Of a stretch of 64,000 nt of DNA, positions 8,055 to 16,982 are shown piece after piece. Position 1 is the stretch's first letter; every line of letters starts with the position of its first letter. Below the pieces are notes generated by a model. It saw only the letters and a program-made list of their open reading frames with translations, was not told the origin of the DNA and ran no database searches. Source of the stretch: Lachnospira sp. (lineage in GTDB: Bacteria > Bacillota > Clostridia > Lachnospirales > Lachnospiraceae); contig JAGATQ010000037.1 of NCBI GenBank assembly GCA_017621205.1, positions 62,001-126,000 of the forward strand. The letters are read 5' to 3'. A program made the position numbers and the translations under genes.

Positions 8055-10576
8055 GAAATAACAATCAAACGGCGGTAAAACGTCTTGGCAGGCGTTGTCT
8101 GAAGCAGAACCGCATGCGGAACCTGTTTGCTATTCTTGCAATTATTTTAACGACCTTTATGTTTACTTCTGTTTTTAGTATCGGCTTTAGTCTTGGAAAA
8201 AATATGAATATCATGTTTTTGAGGCAGCAGGGGACAAAAACATCAATTACATTGAACTGTCCTAGCGAGGAGCAGATTGCCGAGGCAAAGAAAGCAAAGG
8301 AGTTAAATGCAGCGGGGCTAAAGATTCCGTTAGAGCCTGCCACAAATGAGGCGGGGGATGTAAATCTGGTTTTGGAGTATTATAATAAGACGGAGTTTGA
8401 GGAGAACTTTAGTCCTGCGGTGAGTGATATCAAGGGAGCCTATCCTGCCAAGGAGGATGAGCTGATGCTTTCTAAGGCGGGACTTTCTGCACTTAAAATC
8501 AAAAAGCCCACAATAGGTATGAAGCTTACCCTGTTGATGGAAGGAGAGGCAAAAAGCTTTGTCTTAAGTGGCTGGTTTACTGATTATTCTACTACATCGG
8601 GTGGCTTTCACGGTTTTGTGTCAAAGAAGTATATGGATGCTAAAGGGCTTTCCATCGAAAAAAATGGTGTGCTTTGTTTGTCATCAAAGATAGGGAAACA
8701 GACAGAGCTTTATGATGAGTTGGATGTTAGTGTCAAGCTTGATAAGGGACAGGAGTTTGAAACAACTTTTGACGTTCAGGAGGAAAATGGAAGCAATGCG
8801 TTGGTGATTGTAGTATTAATTGGCATGCTGGGACTGATGATTGTTGTCAGTGGATATCTGCTTATATATAATGTCATGTACATCTCTGTCTCTAAGGATA
8901 TTCGTTTCTATGGCTTGTTAAAAACAATTGGTACATCGCCACTGCAAATTAAAAAAATCGTAAAGATGCAGACGGCACGCCTTTGTGTGTGGGGGATTCC
9001 CATTGGTATTCTACTAGGGACGTTAACCTCCTTTGCACTGGTTCCATACGCACTCCAAATCTTTCAGTCAGGGCAGGGAGATGGTGTGATGCCATCGGAT
9101 GTAAGCTTTAATCCTCTTATCTATGTGGCGACCATACTATTTGCACTGATAACGGTTGCAGTGAGTAGTAGAAAACCTGCGAAGCTGGCAAGTCAGGTTT
9201 CTGCTGTGGAAGCGTTGAAATTTAATGGACAGCAGGCAGTTAAGGTAAAGGAGAAGCATTCTACCAATGGTGGTAAGCTCTATAAGATGTCGTTTCGTAA
9301 TGTGTTCCGGGAAAAGAAACGGGCTGTTTTAGTGTTTGCATCCCTGTTTATGGGAACGATTGCGTTTTTAAGTGTAGATACCTTTGTTGGAAGTATGAAG
9401 CTTGAAAATTATGTCGATTTTTATCTGCCTAATGATTTTACAATATATACAGATTGTATTGACGAAGAAGGAAGGGAAGAGGTAGAGACCGGGCTTGTCA
9501 ATAGTGCAGAAGTGTTGGCAAAGGAGATAAGTAAGATAGAGGGGGTAACGCATGTATGGATAAATCATACCGTAGATGCCAGTCTTAAGTTTGATGAAAC
9601 AGTGTTTCTTCCATTTTTAAAGAAGGAAGCAGAGGGGGAAGAATTACAGGATTTGATTAATCTGTACAAAAATCCGCCTCGGCCGGAGGCTGCCTATTCT
9701 GCACCAATCATTGCCGTGAGCAGTGAAATGATGGAGAAATATAATGAGAAGGCAAGACAAAAAATAGATATTGAGCGGTTTGAAAAGGGTGAAATCTGCC
9801 TGCTTGGAAATGTCTCAACAAAAGAAGAGTCGGAAGAGATAGTGGGAAAGAATATTACTCTGCTTGGTGAAAAAGGGAAAGAGGATGTTACATTGGAGAT
9901 TGGTTCTGTTCCTACCTATCAGGAAGACCATGCGATTAATATTGGTTATTACTGGGAGAAAGCAGGCGGACCGTCATGTATTCTGATTAGTGATGCTGTG
10001 ATGGAAAAACTGACTGCTCATCCTTCCGTAGATAATATTCTTGCAGACTGTGATAAGAAGGCAGAGCCTTTCGTCAAAAAAAGAATCAAGGAGCTGACCA
10101 GAATTAATTCTGTTGTAGTGGCAACGGAGATTAAATCGGAGATGATGTCGCAATTTAAAACTTCTATGTTTGGCATGAATGTAATGGGAGGTGGAATATC
10201 TGCAATTTTAATTCTTATCGGAGTGTTGAATTTCGTCAATGTAATGTTAACAGGAGTATTTGCCCGAAGAGGGGAGCTGGCAGTGATGGAGAGTGTCGGC
10301 ATGACAAAGAAACAGATTAAAACTATGCTGGTATACGAGGGATTTTATTATGGATTCATTACAATCGTTCTTCTTATGACAGTAGGTAATGGAATTATCT
10401 ATGCCGTTGCTAAACTTTCCCAAATGATGGCAGATTATGCAGTATTTCATTATCCGGTATTATGGATGGGGATACTTGCTGTCTTAATTATGATAATTTG
10501 TATGTTTGTGCCATCCATCGTCTACCGCAGTCTTTCTAAAGAGAGTGTGACGGAGCGTCTAAGAATGGGAGAGTAG
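8048..10576 (+). CDS. FtsX-type ABC transporter permease, two FtsX domains
   Basis: This 842-residue protein has a membrane helix near 30-50, a large external region (about 55-250), a three-helix FtsX block (about 255-385), a fourth single helix near 425-445, a second external region (about 450-700) and a final three-helix block (about 710-840). That eight-helix duplicated FtsX layout is common in Firmicutes peptide-sensing or exporting transporters. ATG 8048 overlaps the ATPase stop. It ends 3 bp before palindromic element C. With the two-component system after element B, it probably forms an antimicrobial-peptide sensing and resistance module. Confidence 0.92.
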   Translation: MLRNNNQTAVKRLGRRCLKQNRMRNLFAILAIILTTFMFTSVFSIGFSLGKNMNIMFLRQQGTKTSITLNCPSEEQIAEAKKAKELNAAGLKIPLEPATNEAGDVNLVLEYYNKTEFEENFSPAVSDIKGAYPAKEDELMLSKAGLSALKIKKPTIGMKLTLLMEGEAKSFVLSGWFTDYSTTSGGFHGFVSKKYMDAKGLSIEKNGVLCLSSKIGKQTELYDELDVSVKLDKGQEFETTFDVQEENGSNALVIVVLIGMLGLMIVVSGYLLIYNVMYISVSKDIRFYGLLKTIGTSPLQIKKIVKMQTARLCVWGIPIGILLGTLTSFALVPYALQIFQSGQGDGVMPSDVSFNPLIYVATILFALITVAVSSRKPAKLASQVSAVEALKFNGQQAVKVKEKHSTNGGKLYKMSFRNVFREKKRAVLVFASLFMGTIAFLSVDTFVGSMKLENYVDFYLPNDFTIYTDCIDEEGREEVETGLVNSAEVLAKEISKIEGVTHVWINHTVDASLKFDETVFLPFLKKEAEGEELQDLINLYKNPPRPEAAYSAPIIAVSSEMMEKYNEKARQKIDIERFEKGEICLLGNVSTKEESEEIVGKNITLLGEKGKEDVTLEIGSVPTYQEDHAINIGYYWEKAGGPSCILISDAVMEKLTAHPSVDNILADCDKKAEPFVKKRIKELTRINSVVVATEIKSEMMSQFKTSMFGMNVMGGGISAILILIGVLNFVNVMLTGVFARRGELAVMESVGMTKKQIKTMLVYEGFYYGFITIVLLMTVGNGIIYAVAKLSQMMADYAVFHYPVLWMGILAVLIMIICMFVPSIVYRSLSKESVTERLRMGE

Positions 10577-10579
10577 GGT

Positions 10580-10734
10580 GTAATGATTCATTGATATTTT
10601 GAAAATTTTTATTCTAGTGACGCAGGTCATGCTATGTATCAGATGTTCAAAGCGTGGCTGATTCACATCTGATACATAGTGTGACCTGCTGGTTACAGAA
10701 GGATGAAGTATCTCAAATATCAGTGAATGGTTAC
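10580..10734. repeat. MITE-like palindromic element C
   Basis: The outer arms 10580-10602 and 10713-10734 pair with few mismatches. The inner arms 10622-10646 and 10665-10689 are 25 nt long and pair with two mismatches around the shared core CTATGTATCAGATGT. It begins right after the permease stop codon. It has no T-tract, so a plain intrinsic terminator is unlikely. Confidence 0.65.
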
Positions 10735-10873
10735 ATTTTATTGCTCAAATTTCTGTGTGTGATGTGTCAGTAATTAGCCCTTGGAAATGAAGATGGGACT
10801 TTGTTGAAGCATGCTGTGGCTTGGGCAGGGTTTGTTTTATTCTTTTTGTATGATATACTGTATAAATAGGCGA

Positions 10874-11160
10874 TTGCGAAACTTATTGCCATTAGGTAGG
10901 TAGTTATAATATTATATATCTCAAACTTTGCACATAAAAATTTGTGGTTAAGCTAGTAATTATAATATTCATAAGAAAAACTATCTGAACACGCCGGTCC
11001 TTGATTTTGCGTAGCAAAATCCTAGTACCGTTGCGTGTGAGGCTAAGCGAAAGCGGGTTTTTCGTTGAATATTATAATTACTAGCATAATAATACTTCAT
11101 GTGCGAAGTTTGAGATATATAATATTATGACTGCCGTATCAGCGACTTGATGTTTCGCAA
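10874..11160. repeat. MITE-like palindromic element B
   Basis: Four nested arm pairs fold about 287 bp. TTGCGAAAC (10874-10882) pairs with GTTTCGCAA (11152-11160). The 32-nt arm 10904-10935 pairs with 11099-11130 with two differences. The 20-nt arm 10952-10971 pairs perfectly with 11066-11085. The centre contains a GATTTTGC-GTA-GCAAAATC hairpin. It ends about 35 bp before the response regulator start and separates the ABC genes from their two-component system. Confidence 0.75.
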
Positions 11161-11194
11161 ATACCTAATTATAAAGAAGAAAGGAAAGGGAAGG

Positions 11195-11869
11195 TTGCAG
11201 AAAATACTAATTATAGAGGACGATATTATTATTGCCGGCGGAGTAAAGGTTTTTCTGGAGAGCAAGGGATATACTGCGGACTGTGTGTACAATATTTCTG
11301 AGGCGAGGGAAAGCTTAAAGCAGTCCTACCAGCTTTTGATTCTGGACTGTAATCTTCCGGATGGAAGTGGACTTGACTTGTGCAGGGAGCTTCGCAAGGT
11401 AAGTAATGTACCAATTATTTTTCTGACTGCATTAGATACGGAGCAGGATATGATAGAGGGGTTTCGCGCAGGCTGTGATGACTATATTGCCAAGCCCTTT
11501 TCGGTCGAGCTTTTGAATCAGAGGATTATGGCAGTGCTTAGAAGGAGTGAGCCTAATCAGGATAGAGAACTGTTTTGCTATGAGGAGCTTTCAATTGATT
11601 TTGGGAGAATGCAAGTCTATATAGGGGAGAATCCGGTTAAGCTTTCCAATACAGAATATAAGCTTTTAGAGCTTCTGGTAAGAAATCAGGGACAGGTTAT
11701 GACAAGGGATTCTATAATGGAACGAATCTGGGATTGTGATGGCAATTATGTGGATGAGAATACCTTGAATGTTCATATCCGTCGCCTTCGTCAGAAGATT
11801 GAAAGGGATTTAAAGAATCCGAAATATATTATTACAGTATTTGGAATCGGTTATACTTTTGGTGAGTGA
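11195..11869 (+). CDS. OmpR-family response regulator, TTG start
   Basis: The receiver domain starts KILIIEDDI and has D51 (LLILDCNLPDGSG) and lysine in IAKPFS. The winged-helix domain (about 128-224) ends ITVFGIGYTFGE. Reading begins at TTG 11195 after AAGGAAAGGGAAGG. The in-frame ATG at 11147 lies inside the palindromic element and has no ribosome site, so the TTG gives the normal 224-residue length. The kinase gene begins 1 nt after the stop. This pair probably controls the FtsX-type transporter upstream. Confidence 0.9.
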   Translation: MQKILIIEDDIIIAGGVKVFLESKGYTADCVYNISEARESLKQSYQLLILDCNLPDGSGLDLCRELRKVSNVPIIFLTALDTEQDMIEGFRAGCDDYIAKPFSVELLNQRIMAVLRRSEPNQDRELFCYEELSIDFGRMQVYIGENPVKLSNTEYKLLELLVRNQGQVMTRDSIMERIWDCDGNYVDENTLNVHIRRLRQKIERDLKNPKYIITVFGIGYTFGE

Positions 11870-11870
11870 A

Positions 11871-12935
11871 ATGAGTGAAAAAAGGTTTTATAAAGGTTTA
11901 TATGTTCTGATAGCATGCTTTGTGCTGGTAATTGTCTCTGCCCCCTTGGGGATGTACATCGCTACGTCCGATTGGGGGCTTAGTGTGTTTGTTCTTCTTA
12001 TAGGGGTGTTGCTTAGTCTTTTAGCTTATTTGCTATATCGGCTTTTGGATGCATATATCACTGGAATTGTGGCAGAGCTTTCCAGATTGGTGGATGTATT
12101 GGAACAGCTATCAGAGGAGGAGATATTTCCGGATAATCAGGATACCATAGTTTCTAAACTGCAAAGCAAGGTAATAAGATTGGTAAACATATTGAGACGA
12201 AACAACGAACTGGCGAAACAGGAGCAGCAGAATATTAAGTCTTTGGTTTCGGATATTTCCCATCAGTTAAAAACCCCTATCTCAAATTTGAAGATGTATA
12301 GTGCATTTTTGAAGGATGACTCTCTTAGTGAAAGGAAGCGGCGGGAATATGTGGAAATTGTCTGTATATCGGTAGAGCGGCTTTATTTTCTGACAGAGGA
12401 CATGATTAAGCTTTCCCGGCTGGAAAGTGGACTGATTCATCTGGCGGTTGAGAAACAGAGTTTAAATGAAACGATATTGAAGGCGGTTAAGAATATATAC
12501 CCCAAGGCACATGACAAAGGGGTAGAGATAATTTACCGGGAGAAATCACAGATTGCGATTCGTCATGATAAAAACTGGACGACGGAGGCAATTTTTAATC
12601 TGCTTGATAATGCCGTAAAATATGCAGAAAAGGGAAGCCATATTATCCTTACGGTGGAACGGCTTGGTTTATTTGTGCAGATAGCAGTGGAGGATGAGAA
12701 CGGTCCGATTCCGGAGGAAGAGCAGGCAAAGATTTTTTCTCGTTTTTATCGTGGAAAAAACAGTAGGAATCAGGAGGGAATTGGCGTAGGATTATATCTT
12801 GCCAGAGAGATTGTGGTGAGGCAAAAGGGGTATATGAGCCTGAAGACAACGGACAAGGGCAACGTGTTTTCTATTATGTTGTATTGTGAGGCAGGGGATA
12901 ATAATTGTTTTGATTATACAGCGTGTGCAGAATGA
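11871..12935 (+). CDS. sensor histidine kinase, two-TM
   Basis: Two membrane segments (about 11-32 and 38-57) with almost no external loop precede a HisKA domain (SDISHQLKTPISNL, H131) and a HATPase domain (N-box NLLDNAVKY, G-box GVGLYLAREIV). The short loop fits intramembrane-sensing kinases that listen through an FtsX-type ABC transporter. ATG 11871 follows the regulator stop by 1 nt. An upstream in-frame ATG at 11841 lies within the regulator gene and is less likely. Confidence 0.92.
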   Translation: MSEKRFYKGLYVLIACFVLVIVSAPLGMYIATSDWGLSVFVLLIGVLLSLLAYLLYRLLDAYITGIVAELSRLVDVLEQLSEEEIFPDNQDTIVSKLQSKVIRLVNILRRNNELAKQEQQNIKSLVSDISHQLKTPISNLKMYSAFLKDDSLSERKRREYVEIVCISVERLYFLTEDMIKLSRLESGLIHLAVEKQSLNETILKAVKNIYPKAHDKGVEIIYREKSQIAIRHDKNWTTEAIFNLLDNAVKYAEKGSHIILTVERLGLFVQIAVEDENGPIPEEEQAKIFSRFYRGKNSRNQEGIGVGLYLAREIVVRQKGYMSLKTTDKGNVFSIMLYCEAGDNNCFDYTACAE

Positions 12936-13027
12936 TTATAATTGTAAAGGTTTAATTTCCGGATAATGGCAAATACTATATAAGACTATATATAGGGATA
13001 TTGTTTTATCTGGGAAGGAGAAATTGT

Positions 13028-14362
13028 GTGGAATCCATTTGGAGTGAGAGTGTGTCGATAGCGCCAAGAAAGCCATTGCCGGGTGATAGTAAGGTGGATG
13101 TGGCTGTGATTGGGGCAGGAATGGCAGGTATATTAACTGCGTATTATTTACAGCAGAGAGGCAGGAAGGTAGTAGTATTAGAGGCGGACCGGATTGCCGG
13201 TGGGCAGACAAGGAATACAACTGCAAAGCTAACCAGCCAGCATGGTATGTGCTATCAGAGGCTTAACAGATATCTGGGGAGGGAGCGGGCAGCATTATAT
13301 GCGAAAGCACACGAAATGGCAATTAATGAATATGAGCATTTGATCAGAGACAAAAAAATTGACTGTCATTTTGAGAGAGTTCCATCGTATTTATATTCTA
13401 CCGTTGAGGAGGAGCAGCTTAAGCAGGAAGCGGAGATGGCGGCAGCTCTTGGATTGAATGCATATTATGTAAAGCATTGTGAGATTCCAATAGAACATGC
13501 AGGGGCAGTTTGTTTTAAACAGCAGGCACAGTTTCATCCATTAGAATTGATAAGGGAGCTTGCCGGGGAGCTTACCATATATGAAGATACAAGAGTAAAT
13601 ACCGTTACAGAGCATGTGGTCTACACAAGCTGGGGAAGGGTTGATGCAGAGCAGATTGTATTTGCCTGCCATTATCCCTTTGTCAATGTTCCGGGGTTTT
13701 ATTTTTTGCGTCAGCATCAGGAACGGAGTTATGTGCTGGCACTTTCTAATGCGAAGCGGCTTAAAGGAATGTATTATTGTGCGGATGAGAAGGGGATTTC
13801 CCTAAGGATGGCCGGAGATGTACTGCTATTTGGTGGCGGGGCACATCGCACCGGTGAAAGAAAGAGTGGCACAGGTTATGAATATTTAAGGAAGCAGGCA
13901 GAAGCATATTACCCTGATTGTAAGGAGCTCTGCCACTGGTCAGCGCAGGATTGTATGCCCCATGATGAAATCCCTTTTATTGGAAGGTATTCCATACTGC
14001 ATCCTGATTGGTATATTGCAACAGGGTTTCAGAAATGGGGAATGACCTCGTCCATGGTTGCGGCTCAGATGATTACATCTCAGATATGTGGGCAGGAACA
14101 TCCTTATGAGAAGGTGTTTTCTCCACAAAGACTACATGTTCGGGCAGGATTTGCGAATTGGATGAAGGATGTAGGGCAGAGCGTGAAGGGACTGGCAAGA
14201 GGCTTGGTGAAGCCGCCTGCACGCTGTACCCATATGGGCTGCCGGTTAGAGTGGAATGAGGAGGAAGGAACATGGGATTGTCCCTGCCACGGCTCCAGAT
14301 TTTCATCGGATGGTACATTGCTCGATGACCCTGCAATAAAGGATAAAACGGTTATGCCATAA
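13028..14362 (+). CDS. FAD-dependent oxidoreductase with C-terminal Rieske domain (YhfW-like)
   Basis: The N-terminal FAD fold has VIGAGMAGI (about 28-36) and the second-strand Glu in VVLEADRIAGGQT, typical of the DAO superfamily. The last 45 residues carry a Rieske [2Fe-2S] site, CTHMGC plus CPCHGS. This domain pair is the YhfW-type family of Firmicutes; its substrate is not established. GTG 13028 lies 6 nt after GGAAGGAGA, a better start than TTG 13001, which would place that ribosome site inside the gene. The Rieske end looks slightly short after CHGSRF. It is likely a single-gene unit. Confidence 0.88.
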   Translation: MESIWSESVSIAPRKPLPGDSKVDVAVIGAGMAGILTAYYLQQRGRKVVVLEADRIAGGQTRNTTAKLTSQHGMCYQRLNRYLGRERAALYAKAHEMAINEYEHLIRDKKIDCHFERVPSYLYSTVEEEQLKQEAEMAAALGLNAYYVKHCEIPIEHAGAVCFKQQAQFHPLELIRELAGELTIYEDTRVNTVTEHVVYTSWGRVDAEQIVFACHYPFVNVPGFYFLRQHQERSYVLALSNAKRLKGMYYCADEKGISLRMAGDVLLFGGGAHRTGERKSGTGYEYLRKQAEAYYPDCKELCHWSAQDCMPHDEIPFIGRYSILHPDWYIATGFQKWGMTSSMVAAQMITSQICGQEHPYEKVFSPQRLHVRAGFANWMKDVGQSVKGLARGLVKPPARCTHMGCRLEWNEEEGTWDCPCHGSRFSSDGTLLDDPAIKDKTVMP

Positions 14363-14547
14363 TTTGCGGTATCATATTATATTTATAGTAGCTCTTTTAT
14401 TCAATATTTTATACAAAAGTATTAAGGGGAGTAGAAAATGATTGCTATTATTTTCCAGATATGATAAAGTGATTTTATATGCAGAAAGCATATAGTATCA
14501 TCATATTTAATGATAACATATTGATTTATGGCATAGGAGGATTGGTT

Positions 14548-14814
14548 ATGGATAAAAGAACAACAGGAATTATTGCATACATTACCTTTATCGGGTTAAT
14601 CGTTGCATTAGTTGCAGGCGATATGGAGGGAGCGAAATTTCATGTGAATCAGGCACTGGTTATTATGCTCTTTTCACTTTTGGCTCCGATTCCATGCATT
14701 GGGTGGCTTTGGGGCATCTTCATTATAATATGCTGGATTATGGGTCTGGTTGCCGCAGTCAATGAAGAGGAGAAGGAAGTGCCATTAATCGGACAGATTC
14801 ATTTGTTAAAGTAG
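14548..14814 (+). CDS. small membrane protein, DUF4870-like
   Basis: An 88-residue protein with three hydrophobic segments (about 7-24, 36-52, 54-72), an FHVNQAL motif between them, and a short charged tail. This pattern (TGIIAYITFIG ... AKFHVNQAL) fits the DUF4870/YtzE-like small membrane proteins of unknown function. ATG 14548 follows ATAGGAGG by 7 nt; the upstream ATG at 14479 has no ribosome site. An intrinsic terminator follows. Confidence 0.8.
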   Translation: MDKRTTGIIAYITFIGLIVALVAGDMEGAKFHVNQALVIMLFSLLAPIPCIGWLWGIFIIICWIMGLVAAVNEEEKEVPLIGQIHLLK

Positions 14815-14831
14815 TAATTTGAAAAGTGTGG

Positions 14832-14857
14832 GGCGGTTATGATTAACCGCCTTTTTT
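14832..14857 (+). terminator. intrinsic terminator
   Basis: GGCGGTTA (14832-14839) and TAACCGCC (14844-14851) form a perfect stem with loop TGAT, followed by six T. Confidence 0.9.
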
Positions 14858-14883
14858 GAAGTTGGAAAAAAGGAGACGAAAAT

Positions 14884-15750
14884 ATGCAGGAAACAAAGGA
14901 AATCAGACAAGGTTATTATCAGGGAGAGCGCCCATTGTTTCAGGCAACGGGTATGAAAATATTTGACACTATTTTTGATGTAGGAGAGTCCCCCTTAAAG
15001 GAGAGTAATGATATTGAGGTAGTGGGCAGCATGTTTAAGTGGAAGTATCCGTTCTGGTATAGCAAGCATATCAAGATAAAGGACTGTACGTTGTTTGATA
15101 TGGCACGGGCGGGTATCTGGTATTCGGATGATATCAAGGTAAACCATACGACGATTGAGGCACCAAAGAATTTCCGGCGGTGTCATGGGGTTCATTTGGA
15201 ACAGGTCAATTTTGCTAATGCGGAGGAGACGCTCTGGCATTGTCAGGATGTGGTGATGAAGGATGTCTATGCCAAGGGAGATTATTTTGCCATGAATTGC
15301 AGGAATCTGAAAATTGATGGATTAGAACTTGTGGGAAATTATTCCTTTGATGGTGCTTCTGATATGGAGATTCGTAATTCCCGTCTGATATCAAGAGATG
15401 CCTTTTGGAATAGTGACAATGTAACCGTATACGATTCCTTGATTTTTGGGGAATATCTGGGATGGAATGCGAAGAACCTGACCTTCATCAATTGTACGAT
15501 TGAGAGTCTTCAGGGATTATGTTATATTGACAATCTGGTTATGAGAAACTGTAAACTGCTTCATACGACGCTGGCCTTTGAATATTCCTCTGTTGATGCA
15601 GAGATTACAGGTAAGATTGACAGTGTGATGAATCCGTCACAGGGAAGAATCGTGGCAGATTCCATTGGTGAATTAATTCTTGAAAAGGATAAGATTGAGC
15701 CGGAGAAAACGATGATTATTGAAAAGAGTAAGGAGATGGGCAATGAATAA
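14884..15750 (+). CDS. DUF3737 family protein (beta-helix-like)
   Basis: A 288-residue soluble protein made of short repeating strands with regularly spaced Asn/Asp/Cys turns (IKDCTLFD, LKIDGLEL, MEIRNSRL, LTFINCTI, LVMRNCKL), as expected for a right-handed parallel beta-helix. The N-terminal QGYYQGERPLF and the overall pattern match DUF3737, a family without an assigned reaction. AAAAAGGAGACG precedes ATG 14884. The stop overlaps the PatB-type gene start by 8 nt (ATGAATAA), so the two genes are probably co-translated. Confidence 0.87.
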   Translation: MQETKEIRQGYYQGERPLFQATGMKIFDTIFDVGESPLKESNDIEVVGSMFKWKYPFWYSKHIKIKDCTLFDMARAGIWYSDDIKVNHTTIEAPKNFRRCHGVHLEQVNFANAEETLWHCQDVVMKDVYAKGDYFAMNCRNLKIDGLELVGNYSFDGASDMEIRNSRLISRDAFWNSDNVTVYDSLIFGEYLGWNAKNLTFINCTIESLQGLCYIDNLVMRNCKLLHTTLAFEYSSVDAEITGKIDSVMNPSQGRIVADSIGELILEKDKIEPEKTMIIEKSKEMGNE

Positions 15751-16921
15751 ATATGATTTTGATACAGTGATTGACCGCAGAAATTCCGGTTCCATGAAAT
15801 GGGATGTGAAAGAAGGGGAGCTGCCGATGTGGGTGGCAGATATGGATTTTCCCACGGCACCGGAGATTAGGGAAGCATTAAAAAAGCGGGTGGAGCATGG
15901 AGTTTTTGGTTATTCGATTGTGCCGGAGGAATGGTATGAAGCAATATGCTCCTTTTGGAAACGGCGCCATCATTTTGAGATGAAACAGGAATGGCTTCTG
16001 TTTTGTACCGGGGTGATTCCTGCAATTTCCAGTATTGTAAGGAAGCTAACAACACCTGCGGAACAGGTCGTAGTATTGACACCGGTTTATAATATTTTTT
16101 TCAATTCTATATATAATAACGGAAGAAATATCTTGGAATGTCTGCTAGTTTATGAGAAGGGCAGCTATCACATTGATTTTGTGGCTTTAGAGGAAATGTT
16201 ATCGCAGAACCAGACGACCATGCTGCTTCTTTGTAATCCGCACAATCCTATCGGGCATATATGGGAGCGGGATATTCTTAAACGGATTGGTGAGCTTGCT
16301 GGTAAGTACCATGTGGTGGTGGTTTCCGATGAGATACATTGTGACTTAACAGCTCCGGGGCAGGAATATACTCCATACGCTTCGGTATCTGAAACTTGCA
16401 GGAACAATAGTATATCACTGATTGCACCGACAAAAGCATTTAATCTGGCGGGCTTGCAGACGTCTGCAATTGTAGTACCGAATCCGGTGTTGCGTCACAA
16501 GGTGAACCGTGGAATCAATACGGACGAGGTAGCAGAACCCAATGCATTTGCGATTACGGCAGCAGTAGCTGCTTTTAATGAAGGAGAAGCGTGGCTTGAT
16601 GCCTTGAGGGAATATGTCGAGAGAAATAAACAGGCAGTGGCAGATTTTATCGAGGACGAGCTTCCGATGCTTACCCTGCTGCCCTCGAATGCCACCTATT
16701 TGTTATGGCTGGACTGTGGTGGGCTTACAACAGACAGTGAAGCACTGGCTAAGTTTATCCGGAAGGAGACGGGACTTTTTATCACAGGTGGCTCGGTTTA
16801 CCGGGGAAATGGGAATCAGTTTTTGCGTATGAATGTGGCATGTGCGAGGTCCGTGTTAGAGGATGGACTAAAGCGGTTGAAGACTGGTGTGGAGGCGTTT
16901 TGCAATTCTGTATGCAGATAA
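15743..16921 (+). CDS. PLP-dependent C-S lyase, MalY/PatB family
   Basis: A fold-type I aminotransferase of 392 residues. The start NKYDFDTVIDRRNSGSMKWD and MPMWVADMDF-like segment (LPMWVADMDFPTAPEI) are typical of MalY/PatB. The PLP lysine is in APTKAFNLAGLQTS, with NPHNPIG and VVSDEIHCDL as the other cofactor motifs. Members cleave cystathionine or related thioethers to pyruvate, ammonia and a thiol. ATG 15743 has AAGGAGATGGG upstream and overlaps the DUF3737 stop. No regulator is visible beside it. Confidence 0.93.
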   Translation: MNKYDFDTVIDRRNSGSMKWDVKEGELPMWVADMDFPTAPEIREALKKRVEHGVFGYSIVPEEWYEAICSFWKRRHHFEMKQEWLLFCTGVIPAISSIVRKLTTPAEQVVVLTPVYNIFFNSIYNNGRNILECLLVYEKGSYHIDFVALEEMLSQNQTTMLLLCNPHNPIGHIWERDILKRIGELAGKYHVVVVSDEIHCDLTAPGQEYTPYASVSETCRNNSISLIAPTKAFNLAGLQTSAIVVPNPVLRHKVNRGINTDEVAEPNAFAITAAVAAFNEGEAWLDALREYVERNKQAVADFIEDELPMLTLLPSNATYLLWLDCGGLTTDSEALAKFIRKETGLFITGGSVYRGNGNQFLRMNVACARSVLEDGLKRLKTGVEAFCNSVCR

Positions 16922-16982
16922 TCGGGTGATTGTGAAACTCTTGTTTACCAGGCAGATTATATAAGGGAGGACAGAGAGTCTT

